Source: Hermetia illucens (lineage: Eukaryota > Arthropoda > Insecta > Diptera > Stratiomyidae). Taken from it: a DNA stretch of 64,000 bases. Every line of letters begins with the position of its first letter. Position 1 is the first letter of the stretch. This document shows positions 46,276 through 58,000 of the stretch, piece after piece. Where the stretch lies: the NCBI RefSeq assembly GCF_905115235.1, contig NC_051850.1:12929841-12993840 (forward strand), in the 5' to 3' direction. The notes beneath the pieces are model-generated. The model was not told the origin of the DNA, ran no database searches, and worked only from the letters and a program-made list of their open reading frames with translations. The translations under genes were made by a program, and so were the position numbers.

Positions 46276-46992
46276 CATCATCATCATCAACGGCGCAACA
46301 ACCGGTATCCGGTCTAGGCCTGCCTTAATAAGGAACTCCAGACATCCCGGTTTTGCGCCGAGGTCCACCAATTCGATATCCCTAAAAGCTGTCTGGCGTC
46401 CTGGCCCACGCCATCGCTCCATCTTAGGCAGGGTCTGCCTCGTCTTCTTTTCCTACCATAGATATTGCCCTTATAGACTTTCCGGGTGGGATCATCTTCA
46501 TCCATACGGATTAAGTGACCCGCCCACCGTAACCTATTGAGCCGGATTTTATCCACAACCGGACGGTCATGGTATCGCTCATAGATTTCGTCATTGTGTA
46601 GGCTACGGAATCGTCCATCCTCATGTAGGGGGCCAAAAATTCTTCGGAGGATTCTTCTCTCGAACGCGGCCAAGAGTTCGCAATTTTTCTTGCTAAGAAC
46701 CCAAGTTTCCGAGGAATACATGAGGACTGGCAAGATCATAGTCTTGTACAGTAAGAGCTTTGACCCTATGGTGAGACGTTTCGAGCGGAACAGTCTTTGT
46801 AAGCTGAAGTAGGCTCTGTTGGCTGACAACAACCGTGCGCGGATTTCATCATCGTAGTTGTTATCGGTTGTGATTTTCGACCCTAGATAGGAGAAATTGT
46901 CAACGGTCTCAAAGTTGTATTCCCCTATCCTTATTCTTGTTCGTGCTTGTGTTTGACCAGTGCGGTTTGATGTTGTTGGTTGATTCGTCTTC
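46276..46992 (-). mobile_element. RTE-type LINE, 5'-truncated copy
   Basis: About 715 bases of the 3' end of the family at 55473-58688, reverse orientation, with a triplet tail at 46276-46287. It encodes the region from NQPTTSNRTGQ through LLSANRAYFSLQRLFRSK to the C-terminus, open over the last 172 codons. It is nearly identical to the copy at 21185-21717 where they overlap, so it is recent. It is truncated upstream at 46992. Confidence 0.9.
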
Positions 46993-47239
46993 TATCAAAA
47001 ACAGATTATAATTGGCTTCTGTAATGCACGCAGGCTCCTCGACAACAGTAGCGAAGGTCCTCAGAATGCTCGCTTTTTCCAACTTGAGCGGGAATTCCAG
47101 GGATATAAGCTGGACAATCTAAGATTAAGCGAAGTAACATGGCGGGACTCTGGAGACTACTCCTCGCCCTCTTGTGACGATGTGTTTTTGTACTCAGGAA
47201 AACCAAGTGGTAGCAGATGCGAATCTTGTGTCAAATTGC

Positions 47240-47575
47240 TTCTGACGGCGTGTTGGCTTCACCTGGGGCCCGTTTTTTGACAGACTTCAAACTGAAAGAT
47301 TCCGGACCAGGTTAAGAGCATCACAATTGTACAATGCTACGCACCAACGGAGACTTCCGATATAATGTGGAAGGATGCTTTCTACGAGCAAATTAACGCT
47401 GATCAGAAGAAGCTTTCTAAAGGTGACATTGTGATCGTGATTGGTGATCTGAATGCCGAGTTGGGCTTTGACAACACCATGCTCGGACATGTGATAGGAA
47501 AACACGATAGGAATTGCCTCCTCGATGTGCGTAACAAGAGAAGCACTGATATCGACCTCATATCTGAGTGAATTT
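47240..47575 (+). mobile_element. EN-RT LINE endonuclease fragment, copy 4
   Basis: The frame at 47365-47571 reads WKDAFYEQINADQKKLSKGD, then IVIVIGDLNAELGFDNTMLG and HVIGKHDRNCLLD, the central endonuclease block (GDLNA motif intact) of the family at 22000-24270. Nucleotide identity to 22150-22330 is visible. Only this part is present. Confidence 0.7.
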
Positions 47576-47579
47576 GCTC

Positions 47580-48680
47580 CATAGCAAGACCACGTTTTCC
47601 GCCATTTAATGCGTAATATTCGTAAATTTTCCATTATTAAGCCCATCATTTTTACCTGTCATTCGAAAACTAACATAATGAGGCAGCTTTTATCAGCTTT
47701 GTAGGTTTATGTTTGAAGTACTGTTACAAAAATGCAAATTGAAATTTAGATGAATGTGATTTTGAAATTTCTTTAAAGGTTTGACAGTTACACCTTCAAA
47801 ACGGTGATGACCACTGCAATTGAAAAAATATTAATTTATAGGAAATTTTATATATTATGGTATCAAATCTGGGATTAAAGCAGTGCAAAATTGTGATTTT
47901 GTTGAGAGGGACACGTCTTTTGACACTATTTACAAAAAAAAAAACGCTATAACTCTGTAAATGTGAAAGATAGAATGGCAATTCCTTGCTCCCGTCAACG
48001 GGGCACCTTGTATAATCACCCCTTAAGAAAACATATATGAGGAATATGAGAAACACAACCAATAACAACACATCAAAATCAACCATATTTTTTTGTAAAG
48101 AATAGCGCGTGTTTATTTGTATTTCTTTAGTTTCATTCACATTATATCCATGCGAATATTGGTTCTCTCTTTCCATTTATTATTGTTTTTCCAACGTTTT
48201 AACGTATAACAGGAAACAAATTCCAAATATTCATTTCTCCTTATCTAAATCACACAACCAAAACAATATTTTCTAATAGCCGCATGTGAAACAAAACATC
48301 ATTCTTTTTTCGTGAGAATAAAACCGCAGATGACGTGAAATCAAAAAATTATTGCTCACATCAAAAGTATTTTGGAAAAGATATCATTCAACCGAGAAGG
48401 CGAAAGGCAATGAATCAAAGATTTTTTATATGATTTGTATTTGTTTCTGATTATAGACGCAGACGATAAACAAAATAGCAGCGAATATTTTAAATTCTAA
48501 TTTTTATCTTGAAATTCTTTTAATTGCGTAGGCGTTAAAAAGCAATTTTGATGAAAAATAAAGAAATATCTTAAGTGAAACGTGACTAGATATGAAATTG
48601 CAAAGTATACTGGTTTTGCGTTACTTCTACGGTGGATTCAAAAAAGTTCTAATTAATAAACTTACGAAGGGTGGGTTTGA
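47580..48680. other. AT-rich, no gene recognised
   Basis: Strongly AT-rich with short A and T runs. No coding region or known repeat was recognised. Confidence 0.4.
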
Positions 48681-48682
48681 TT

Positions 48683-49661
48683 TGTAGCATTAAATTCCAA
48701 AGCCGCCTATGATAGCATAGTCAGGGTAAAAATGTACACGGCCATGAGAGAATTCGGTATCCCGACGAAATTGGTGAGACTGACTCTGACCAATATGCGA
48801 GGCCAGATAAAAGTAGCAGGATCACTCTCAAAACCACTCGATATCAACAAGGGTCTAACACAAGAGGATGCCCTATCATGCGTCCTCTTTAACCTGGCCC
48901 TGGAGAAAGTGATCCGTGATGCTGAGGTAAATGCAAGGAATACGATCCTCTTTAAGTCCACCCAACTACCGGCTTATGCTGACGATATAGACATCATGGG
49001 AAGAACAGCCCAAGATGTACAAACTGCCTTCATCTAGATCGAGCAGGCGGCGCGAGATCTTGGGCTGCACATCAATGAAGGTAAGACAAAATATATGGTG
49101 GCAACGTCAGCACCGAAAACCAACCAACCAACAACATCTAACCACACTGGTCAAACGGGAAGAATAAAAATAGGAGACTACAACTTTGAGACCGTTGATA
49201 ATTTCTCCTATTTCCTATATCCGAAAAGCCTCACCATAGGGTCAAAGCTTTTACTGTACAAGACAATGATCTTGCCAGTCCTCATGTATTCCTCGGAAAC
49301 TTGGGTTCTTAGCAAGAAAAATTGCGAACTCTTGGCCGCATTTGAGAGAAGAATCCTCCGATGAATTTTTGGTCCCCTACATGACGATGGACGATTCCGT
49401 AGCCTACATAATAACGAAATCTATGACCGATACCATGACCGTCAAGTTGTGTATAAAATCCGGCTCAACAGGTTGCGGTGGACGTATGGATGAGGATGAG
49501 GAAAAAGAAGACGAGGCAGACCCTGCCTGAGATGGGTAAGGCAGGACGCCAGACAGCTTTTAGAGATATCGAATTGATGGACCTCGGCGCAAAACCGGGA
49601 TGTCTGGAGGTCCTTATAAAGACCGAATACCGGTTTTTGCGCCGTTGATGATGATGGTTTC
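48683..49661 (+). mobile_element. RTE-type LINE, 5'-truncated and internally deleted
   Basis: Follows the element at 55473-58688 from the middle of RT (YTAMREFGIPTKLVRLTLTN; QLPAYADDIDIMGRTAQDVQ with intact YADD) to the 3' end ('gccgttgatgatgatgg'). About 115 bases are missing after DNFSYF, and the last part is out of frame with small losses. Older than the copies at 21 and 46 kb judging by differences. Confidence 0.85.
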
Positions 49662-49862
49662 TGCAGGAACATGAAATTTCAATTAGATGGTGGCAAACAG
49701 ACCATGAATGGCGAGTGATACCTTCATGTTTATGGAATGCATTGAATTGTAAGTGACATTACAATACTAACAAATAAACTGCATTCGATATATGGGAGTA
49801 GCGCGAGGAAAGTAATGGCTACTGTTATTAGAATACCTGTAACTTTTCATCAACAACTCAAC

Positions 49863-50290
49863 CTCCCCCCCCCCCTAAATTTTACGTAGAATTATGTAGG
49901 TCACAGTATGCGTGAGCGTTGACAGTTCCCACCTTTTCACCAAATTAGGTATCAATAGCTATGATATAACCGTCTCCGAGAAAAATGCGTGTGAGACGGA
50001 CAGTACCGATTTTAATAATGTTTTGTTTTACACAAAACCTTTTTTCGATTTTGTTTTATACAAAATCTTTTTTTGGTTTTGTTTTACATAAAACCTTTTT
50101 AAGGTTATTAAAATCGGTTTACTGTCTGTCCGTCTGTCTGTCTCTCCGTCACACGCATTTTTCTCGGAGACGGTTATAGCGATTGACACCAAATTTGGTA
50201 GAAAGGTGGGAACTGTGAACGCTCACACATATAGTGAGCTACATCCTTTTACGTCGACTTTAAGGGGGGGTCCCCATACATGCAAAAGGG
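49863..50290. repeat. Large palindrome of a dispersed repeat family
   Basis: A left arm from about 49876 and a right arm ending about 50265 are reverse complements with modest divergence: 'ctccgagaaaaatgcgtgtg' (49975-) pairs with 'cacacgcatttttctcggag' (-50170), and outer parts such as 'gtgagcgttgacagttccca' pair with the region near 50205-50225. The centre is a run of TTTTGTTTTACA-like repeats. A partial copy of the right arm is at 59930-60310. No transposase was found. This is a foldback or MITE-like element. Confidence 0.75.
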
Positions 50291-50885
50291 GGGTGTAAAT
50301 TTTTTTTTCATCAAATATAGTCATGTGGGGTATCAAATTAAAGGTCTCGGATAGTACTTTTCGAAGCCGGTCTTAGTTTTGACTTTTGTTGAAAAGGTGG
50401 GGAGTGCGGGGGGTAGAAAGTGGTCAGTTTTTTAACGAACCCATTCTCAGGAACTACCAAATCGAAAAATCTGGGGGCTGCCACTATATGGTGCCTAGGC
50501 TCCGAAATACCCTCCATATCGATACCTGTTCAAATAAAGTTAATAATAATAAATTACTATAATTTTTAGTAATTGACAGGAAACCCCCCCCCCCCCCCCC
50601 CCCCTGCAGCAATGTAGGCTACAGTATAGATCATGATCCTGCCAAATTTGATGAAAATCGCACTATTATTAACAAAGTTATACTAGGTCAAATCTGTCGC
50701 TCCTCTGCAAATTCAAGACTATGAATGTCAATATCACTTGAAAGTGGCTATTTTTACATAATATATGCATATTTTACGTGCTACATGCTAATGGGACAAA
50801 TGCGCACGCAAATCTCTTTATAAAAGAAATACACAAAACCTTCCATACCTGAAGCGTCTAGCTTCCAGTTTCCCGACTTGTTTTG
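50291..50885. repeat. Dispersed AT-rich repeat, copy 2
   Basis: Continues from the palindrome and matches 3455-3885 block by block to 'tttcccgacttgtt'. It includes 'tagtcatgtggggtatcaaa', shared with 60155-60175, and a run of 21 C at 50584-50604. Probably one non-autonomous element together with the palindrome. Confidence 0.65.
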
Positions 50886-52035
50886 GTTTTGTTTTACACA
50901 AAAGTGATTTAGGGCCGGGCGAATAACAACTGAATTCCAAAGAGCTAATGTTGAAGCCAAGAGACACCATATTTTTGGATGCTCCAAAGTAAGATTACCC
51001 AGAGAATAGTCAATCCGAGTTTTTAGGCGTTACGAAAGACCCTAGCAGCGAACAAAGATAAGCATGCAATAGCGTTTGCGTTAAGCAGGTCATAAACGAT
51101 AAGGCAAGCTTGTCAGTTACGCTTGAACAGTCCACAATTCATCCGGCTGCCTGTTGGGACTGAAAAGATCATACACGTACCGACGATCCGGACGACATCA
51201 TCAGTTCAACTCCGCCCGTGAATAGCGTTGAGATATTTTTTTCTTTGAGCATTTAAAAAAAAATGTTTTCCAGCGATGGTGATGCCCATGCAATTCTCGG
51301 TCACTGCTTGGACAGTTTGGCCGTTGAACGTCGGCGTAACGTCTAAACTCACACACGTACCGGTTTGCTTGATTTCCATTCCGGATGGTCGAATCCTTTT
51401 TCAATGAATTACAGAATGCTGGAACAAATTGACAGGCCAGCCGGAAACCACAGGCGTTCCGGCCTCCTGTTATCAGCGAACCGTTCAAATGTAACTGCCC
51501 GTAATTTACAAGATTTGCGGGTGGATCCTGGGCATTTGTTACATGTATTAATATGGTGGGCTGCATCGATGGCGCCTATAGGCAGCTGTGTGCTTACAAC
51601 CACGTGGCCGTACATAATCACAAACACGACACCAATACTTGTAATAGAAGATGCACAGAATCGCAGAAACGTATCATGCGCAAGTCATGGAATCAGGATA
51701 GGGTACTGCTACAATGATTTTCTTTCACCAAAATAATTCAAATATTGGATCGGGAGTCGGATATCCTGTGTACAGTGTTCTTCCTCCAAAGGTATGGTCC
51801 TTTCAACATCAACAAATATTACGCTGATTATATTATGCTCTTTTTGTCCATCATTCGCATGTGGTAGAAGCATTGACCATCTGTTGTCACTATGTATCTT
51901 CGATTCTAATTAGGACCTCGAAGCTGAGCTGAGCTAATCAATGCCTTGCAGTCAAGGTACTGAGAGGAGCCTTTGGAATCGTGTGTGAGGAAATATGTGT
52001 CGAATGAAGTTCAACGGAGATTTCTATCATAATAA
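50886..52035. other. Intergenic, unrecognised frames
   Basis: Two overlapping open frames at 51201-51566 (minus, 121 codons) and 51365-51736 (plus, 123 codons) show no known domain or splice structure. The minus frame contains GRNACGFRLACQFVPAF. They are left uncalled. Confidence 0.3.
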
Positions 52036-52036
52036 A

Positions 52037-53303
52037 AGGCCTACAAATAAGTTCTGTCGGTTTTCACAATAGATGGCGTAGCTTGTTTTTTATTCCATTG
52101 ATCCACATTTCCAAACATTCATCGGAAAGCTACTGTCAATAGGCACAAACGTCAGTATAAATTATTTAATTGAAGTGTAAACAACAATACTTTTTTCATC
52201 AACGAAAATGGCCAATTTTGTACCAAATAATGTGTTTTTGCGGGGATTTCTACGTCATTATTTCAATATGAAGAAAAAAGCAGCTGAAAGTCATCGCATT
52301 TTGGTGGAAGTTTATGGTGACCATGCTTTATCTGAGTGAACGTGTTAGAGGTGGTTTGGGCGGTTTAAAAGTGGCGATTTTGACTTGGAAGACGAAGAGC
52401 GCCCCGGACGGCCAACAATTTTTGAAGATGAAGAATTAGAAGCATTGCTCCACCAAGATCCATCGCAAACGCAAGAAGAACTTGGAAAAACACTTGGAGT
52501 CACTCAGCAAGCCATTTCGCACCGTTTAAAAGCAATGGGAATGATCCGAAAAGTCGGAACTTGGGTTCCGTATGAACTGAAGCCAAGAGACGTCGAACGC
52601 CGTTTTTTCACGTGCGAACAACTGCTCCAACGACAAGAAAGGAAGGGTCTTCTGCATGGAATAGTTACTGGTGATGAAAAGTGGATCCATTACGATAATC
52701 CCAAGCGTCGGGCAACGTGGGGATACTCCACGACGGCCAAAGCGAATATTCATGGTGAGAAGATCATGCTGTATATATGGTGGGACCAGCTGGGTGTGGT
52801 ATACTATGAGCTGCTAAAACCAAACGAAACGGTCACGGGCAAACTCTACCGACGTCAAATGATGCGTTTGAGCCGCGAACTCAAGAAAAAACGGCCGCAA
52901 TACGAGCAAAGGCATGATAAAGTTATTTTGCAGCATGACAATGCTCGTCCACATGTTGCACAACCCGTTAAAACATATCTAGAAACGTTGAAATGGGAAG
53001 TCCTACCCCACCCGCTGTACTCTCCAGACATTGCTCCTTCTGATTACCATTTGTTCCGGTCGATGCAGCATGGCTTGGCTGACCAGCACTTCTCCAATTA
53101 CGATGAACTCAAAAAATGGCTCGATGAGTGGATAGCGGCCAAGCAGGCCAATTTTTGGCGCGATGGTATCTATGAATTGTTTGAAAGATGGAAGAAAGTT
53201 GTGGCTAGCGATGGGCAACACATTGAACAATGAAGGTATAACCAATTTTTCACAATAAAGCTTCAAATTTAAAGTAAAAACCGACAGAACTTATTTGTAG
53301 GCC
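52037..53303 (+). mobile_element. mariner transposon with matching terminal repeats
   Basis: About 1.27 kb bounded by near-perfect inverted ends of about 28 bases (52037-52064 and 53276-53303; outer part 'aggcctacaaataagttc'). Length, ends and the transposase between them are typical of mariner. TA-rich flanks fit the TA target rule, though the exact duplication cannot be set. It sits between intergenic sequence and the Aps 3' region. Confidence 0.9.
52208..53233 (+). pseudogene. mariner transposase (D,D34D), two in-frame stops
   Basis: The frame from ATG 52208 to stop 53233 is 341 codons, the usual mariner length. The N-terminus MANFVPNNVFLRGF and the KAAESHRILVEVYGDHALSE helix-turn-helix part precede ERPGRP (about residue 64). 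WVPYELK (119-125) is the conserved linker. The catalytic triad is D156 (TGDEKW), D244 (QHDNARPH) and D279 (SPDIAPSDYHLF); 34 residues separate the last two. Codons 44 (TGA) and 47 (TAG) interrupt the DNA-binding region, so full-length protein cannot be made from this copy. Otherwise it is open, which suggests a fairly recent insertion. Confidence 0.93.
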
Positions 53304-55078
53304 TTATAATATCAAAAATCTGCTTATTTTTTGCCTCTAAGGCGGACCAAAGTTCGAAGGGTCAGCTAGTGATTAATATAAATCGCTGTAAGTGGCTTTG
53401 AGAATTTGTTTGTGAGAACGCGGCAAAAGCAGATTATTTGCAATCGTAGTTAGGCGTGTTGCTTTCCTACCAGTGGCACCCATTAGCAGAAGCATTAAAA
53501 AAGTAAAACGTACCAGAGCAAAGTAAGTTTCGCATCATTAAATGTTGAGGTCCACAAAGCGTCCAGAACAACTTCGTTTGAATCAATGAATCTGACCGCA
53601 AGAATCTTTGTTAAATCACTGAAAAACTGAAAAATGATTAACTAAACAAGGCACTTCTTAATAGGAAAGTTGTTTTTTCCTTCATGCATTCTACTATTCA
53701 AAAAAGTTACTTATACTTAACAGAAAGCTTACAAACTTAACACAGAAAATGATTTCAAGGTTTTTTCTTTAGTGAACCACTCAAAATAATAGAACTTTTT
53801 TGAAACCACCAAAAACAAGTGGTCATTTTGCATGCGTAATCTTATGAATTGTTCAATCCTTCCGAGAATGCTAAGATTAATGGAAGTATAAATACATACT
53901 GTCTGCGATGATCGGTTTTATTAGTTTGCTGTTTTTTTGTTGGTTTGTTTTGTTTGTTTTATTTGCAGCTATGTTACAATTTTCAACTTGATTAGAGAAT
54001 GTTAATTTTTTTTGTTGTTTTACTTATTTTAATAATGATTCATCTAAAATGTAAAGAGTTCAAAAGTTGCGATAGGAAATAAATTAAAGCAGAGGACCGC
54101 CAAAAATTGATTTCTTCTCATTTTCATATCGTAAAATATTCAATGTTTCGAGTAAAAAAGTGAGAGCTCATATTACTTATAGTATAAAAATACCAAATGA
54201 TGCGTATTTATGTTCTTATTATGTACCAAGTTTCTTATTTATATTTCATCCCTTTTTTCTTCAATTTAGTTTGAATTTTAGAAATCACTTTATAATTTTG
54301 ATTTAAACTTACTTTTGTTTTCCTCTTCTAAAAAATTAAGTATACAATCATTGTTTTGAATTGTTCACCGGTAAAAAACTTGTATAAAAAATTCAGCTCA
54401 ACATCCAATTGCCATTTGCAAATCAACAGAAGAAAGTGCGTAAAACCCGTTCCCTTCGTGAAACGAACAATTTATGATGACGACACTAGTTCAGGTCTGC
54501 TTTCAGCCCGAGTCAGCCCCCGAGTGGAGGTGACGCCCCCGAAAAGAAACAATACTAGTAGCAATATTTGGGAGTGTATTTTCATCTACTTTGAATCGAA
54601 TGACACTTAAATCCTACAGAGGAGTAAAATCATTAGTGGTGTTCTCTTTAATCTGTTCTCGAATAATCGTTTATGACATTTTCATTTATTTTACTGCTGG
54701 CTTTTATCCATTATTAATATTATTCTTTATTCATATAAGATATTTTTTTTATTTCTTCAAAGAATATAATAATAACTTGATTAGTTTCTTTCTCTTCTAA
54801 AATCTAGTGTATGTATCTAAATATTACTTGTCCTGCAGAAATACATTTTGTGTGCCTATTGTAAAACAGACAATTAGGAAATTAGAATTAACGTACATAT
54901 ACTTTGTATCGGCTTGTTTATTTGATAAACGGCGTACATAATTTCACTTGTTTACTGTGGTGTTTTAATGAGAATTGAATCGATCCATACCGAAAGACAA
55001 AACAGGAACAAAAAAATGTAAACTGAGGATTGAAGTGTTAGCTGTGAGTGCTTCTTGTATATTTTAGATCCTTGTTTT
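53304..55078. other. AT-rich; includes probable Aps 3' UTR
   Basis: No protein or repeat recognised. The part just below 55079 should be the 3' UTR of Aps on the minus strand; candidate AATAAA signals on that strand lie near 54920 and 54690. The 84-codon frame at 54356 is not supported by anything else. Confidence 0.45.
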
Positions 55079-58000
55079 TCACGATGATGACGTGGGCGAT
55101 GGGAGTGGTGAAGATGATGTTGAATTCTTTGAATGCCTTAATTGTTGCAAGTAATGTCTCTGTGTCGGTTTATGCAGTGCTAATTGGGCTAGAGCGTCAT
55201 CGATTGAAAACCATTGTCGTTTTCGCCCAATAGTTCGAGAATCTTCCCATTCTTCCAATTCCTCGGTAACAGTCATAACGAATACTTCCGTCCGATGCAT
55301 GTGTTCCGTGTTCTAAAAATAAAAGAGAAAAGTTTGTTCGTTCATCGCAAGGAAACACAAAAGGGCAGCAACAATAATAATAAACGAATATGGCTTGAAT
55401 TTGAGCCATTTTTTCACATTACAGTAGCTTCTGTTAAAAGTATGATCGAATTTATCACTACTATATTACTTGCTTTGGCTGTCAAAGGGTAGTATAGTTC
55501 CCAGGGCGAAACATGGATTGGTACTCGCGATGGAGCATAAAACCTGGGAAACGCCTGCTAAACCAACACCAACAGCTCTACTAATAAACCCTATCTCCAC
55601 CTCCACGTGGTGATCGTTGGGAGTGCTTTCTTTATGAAAAACTGCAGACGGAGAAGAATGAAGGCGAGTCTCCTGCGCCTAAAAACGGGACAAATTGTAC
55701 CAACTGGTCCTCCAGGTTGGGGATTGGGTAGGGCTGACAACCCTACAACCCTTCTCATGGAACGTACGCTCCCTGTACAGATCGAATGCTGCTCAGCAGC
55801 TAGCCGATACCGTCCCAACATAAGGCTGATGTAACAGCGTTGCAAGAGATGCGATGGACAGGGACCGGTTTCCTGAAGAAGAGCCACTACACCATATATT
55901 ACAGTGGCCATCCAGTAAACCATGTGCTCGGAGTAGGTTTCTTAGTCAGCCAAAAAATGAAACCTGCTGTTATCGGCTTTGAAAACATAAGCGAACGGCT
56001 ATGCACTTTGCACTTCCGCGGCATGTTTAGAAATATAAGTCTCATTAACGTTCACGCCCCTACAGAGGAGACTGCAGAGTCGGAGAAAGATACCTTCTAC
56101 GAGGAAGTAGAACGAACCCTCGAAGTCTGTCCCATATATGATATTAAAATCATTCTTGGTAATTTTAACAGTCAAGTAGGGAAAGAGCCCGTATTCAGGC
56201 GATACACTGGCTCCCATAGCTTACACGAAAATACAAATGATAACCGACTGCGGATTATTCAATTAGCAGCGTCACACGAAATGGTTGTTGGAAGTACCTA
56301 GTTTGCGCGGAAAGCGGTCCACAAACATACGTGGGCCTCTCCAGACGGGACCACTTTCAACCAAATTGACCACGTGCTGATTGAACGCCGCCGCCTCTCA
56401 GCCTTGATGAATGTCAGAACATATAGGGGAGCCAATATAGGCTCGGATCACTATCTCGTTGGCATGGTGCTCCGAGCTCGAATAAAAATACCACCTAGAA
56501 TCCCCTATGACAAACAGGTGAGAGTGAACACTGAAGCCATCCACAACACAACCCTCCGCGACACCTATAAGAGGGAAATGGGTGCCGCAATAACTGCAGT
56601 CAACAGAGGACCTGGAGATGAAGCATCAACAAATGATCTTCACAATCACCTGAAGAACGTTTTCACAACACACAACACAAAGATACTTGGCCCCAGCCGC
56701 AAAAGGAGTTGGAACGGCTGGTTTGACGATGAATGTATGCTAGCAACGGAACGGAAGAATGCCGCATACCGAGTAATGTTCCATTCTCAAAGAACGCGGG
56801 CACACGCAGAGACTTATCACGAACTCCGTCGAGCGGAGAAGCGACTTCACAGACGGAAAAAGGAAGCCTGGGAGAACCAACAAGTCTGTGAACTAGAAAA
56901 GTACAGGGAGCAACCGCACCAGGCGCGGAAGTTTTACCAGCAAGTCAGCAGGATGAAGCCTTATATACCTCGATGCTCATCCTGCCGAGACAAAGGGAAA
57001 TCTGATTTCCAACAGAATGGGCATATTAGAGCGATGGGTTGAGTACTTTGATGAGCCACTGAACAACCAGAACATCGGCGAGTTGGAGGTCCCGCCTACT
57101 GAAGACGACGGACAAATACTGCTACCACCAAGTTTAGGAGAAACAGTCCATGCAATCCACCGGCTAAAAAATCATAAGTCGCCAGGAGTCGATGGAATTA
57201 CAGCCGAATTGGTTAAATATGGAGGCAACCAGTTACACCAAGTGGTTCATCAACTTGTGCTCAAGGTATGGGACAGCGAATCAATGCCTGACGATTGGCA
57301 ACGAGGCATTATCTGTCTCATACATAAAAAGGGAGATATCACACAGTGCAGCAATTATAGAGGTATCACGTTGCTGAGTACCATCTATAAGATATTCTCC
57401 ACTATCTTGCTAGGCCGGATAGCCCCATACGCCCATCATTGGCCCATACCAAAGAGGTTTCACTCCAGGCAAATCAGCAACAGATCAGATTTTCTCTCTG
57501 CGGCAAGCGATGGAAAAACTGTTGCAATATGGACAACAGTTGCACCATCTGTTCATCGACTTTAAAGCTACCTATGATAGCATAGCCAGGGTAAAACTGT
57601 ACACGTCCATGAGAGAATTCGGTATCCCGACGAAATTAATAAGACTGACTAGGCTGACCCTGACCAATGTGCGAGGCCAGATAAAAGCAGCAGGATCACT
57701 CTCAAGACCATTCGACATCAACAACGGTCTACGACAAGGGGATGCCCTATCATGCGTCCTCTTTAACCTGTCCCTCGAGAAAGTGATCCGTGATGCTGAG
57801 GTAAATGCAAGAGGTACGATCCTCTTCAAGTCCACCCAACTTCTGGCCTATGCTGACGATATCGACATCATGGGAAGAACGACCCGAGACGTACAAACTG
57901 CTTTCATCCAGATCAAGCAGGCGGCGCGAGATCTTGGGCTGCACATCAATGAAGGCAAGACAAAATATATGGTGGCAACGTCAGCACCGAAGACGAATCA

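Noticed and set aside
51201-51736. Overlapping frames of 121 and 123 codons as a host gene
   Set aside because: No known domain, no splice or poly(A) context, and the two overlap on opposite strands. Left as unrecognised sequence.
53330-53352. Helitron 3' end near 'gtcagctagt'
   Set aside because: A CTAG-like end is present, but no convincing upstream hairpin or helicase sequence supports it.
55079-55300. Independent 73-residue gene near the Aps C-terminus
   Set aside because: It is the last Aps exon. The frame extends to an acceptor at 55313 and continues the Nudix exon at 63814-63969 in phase 0.
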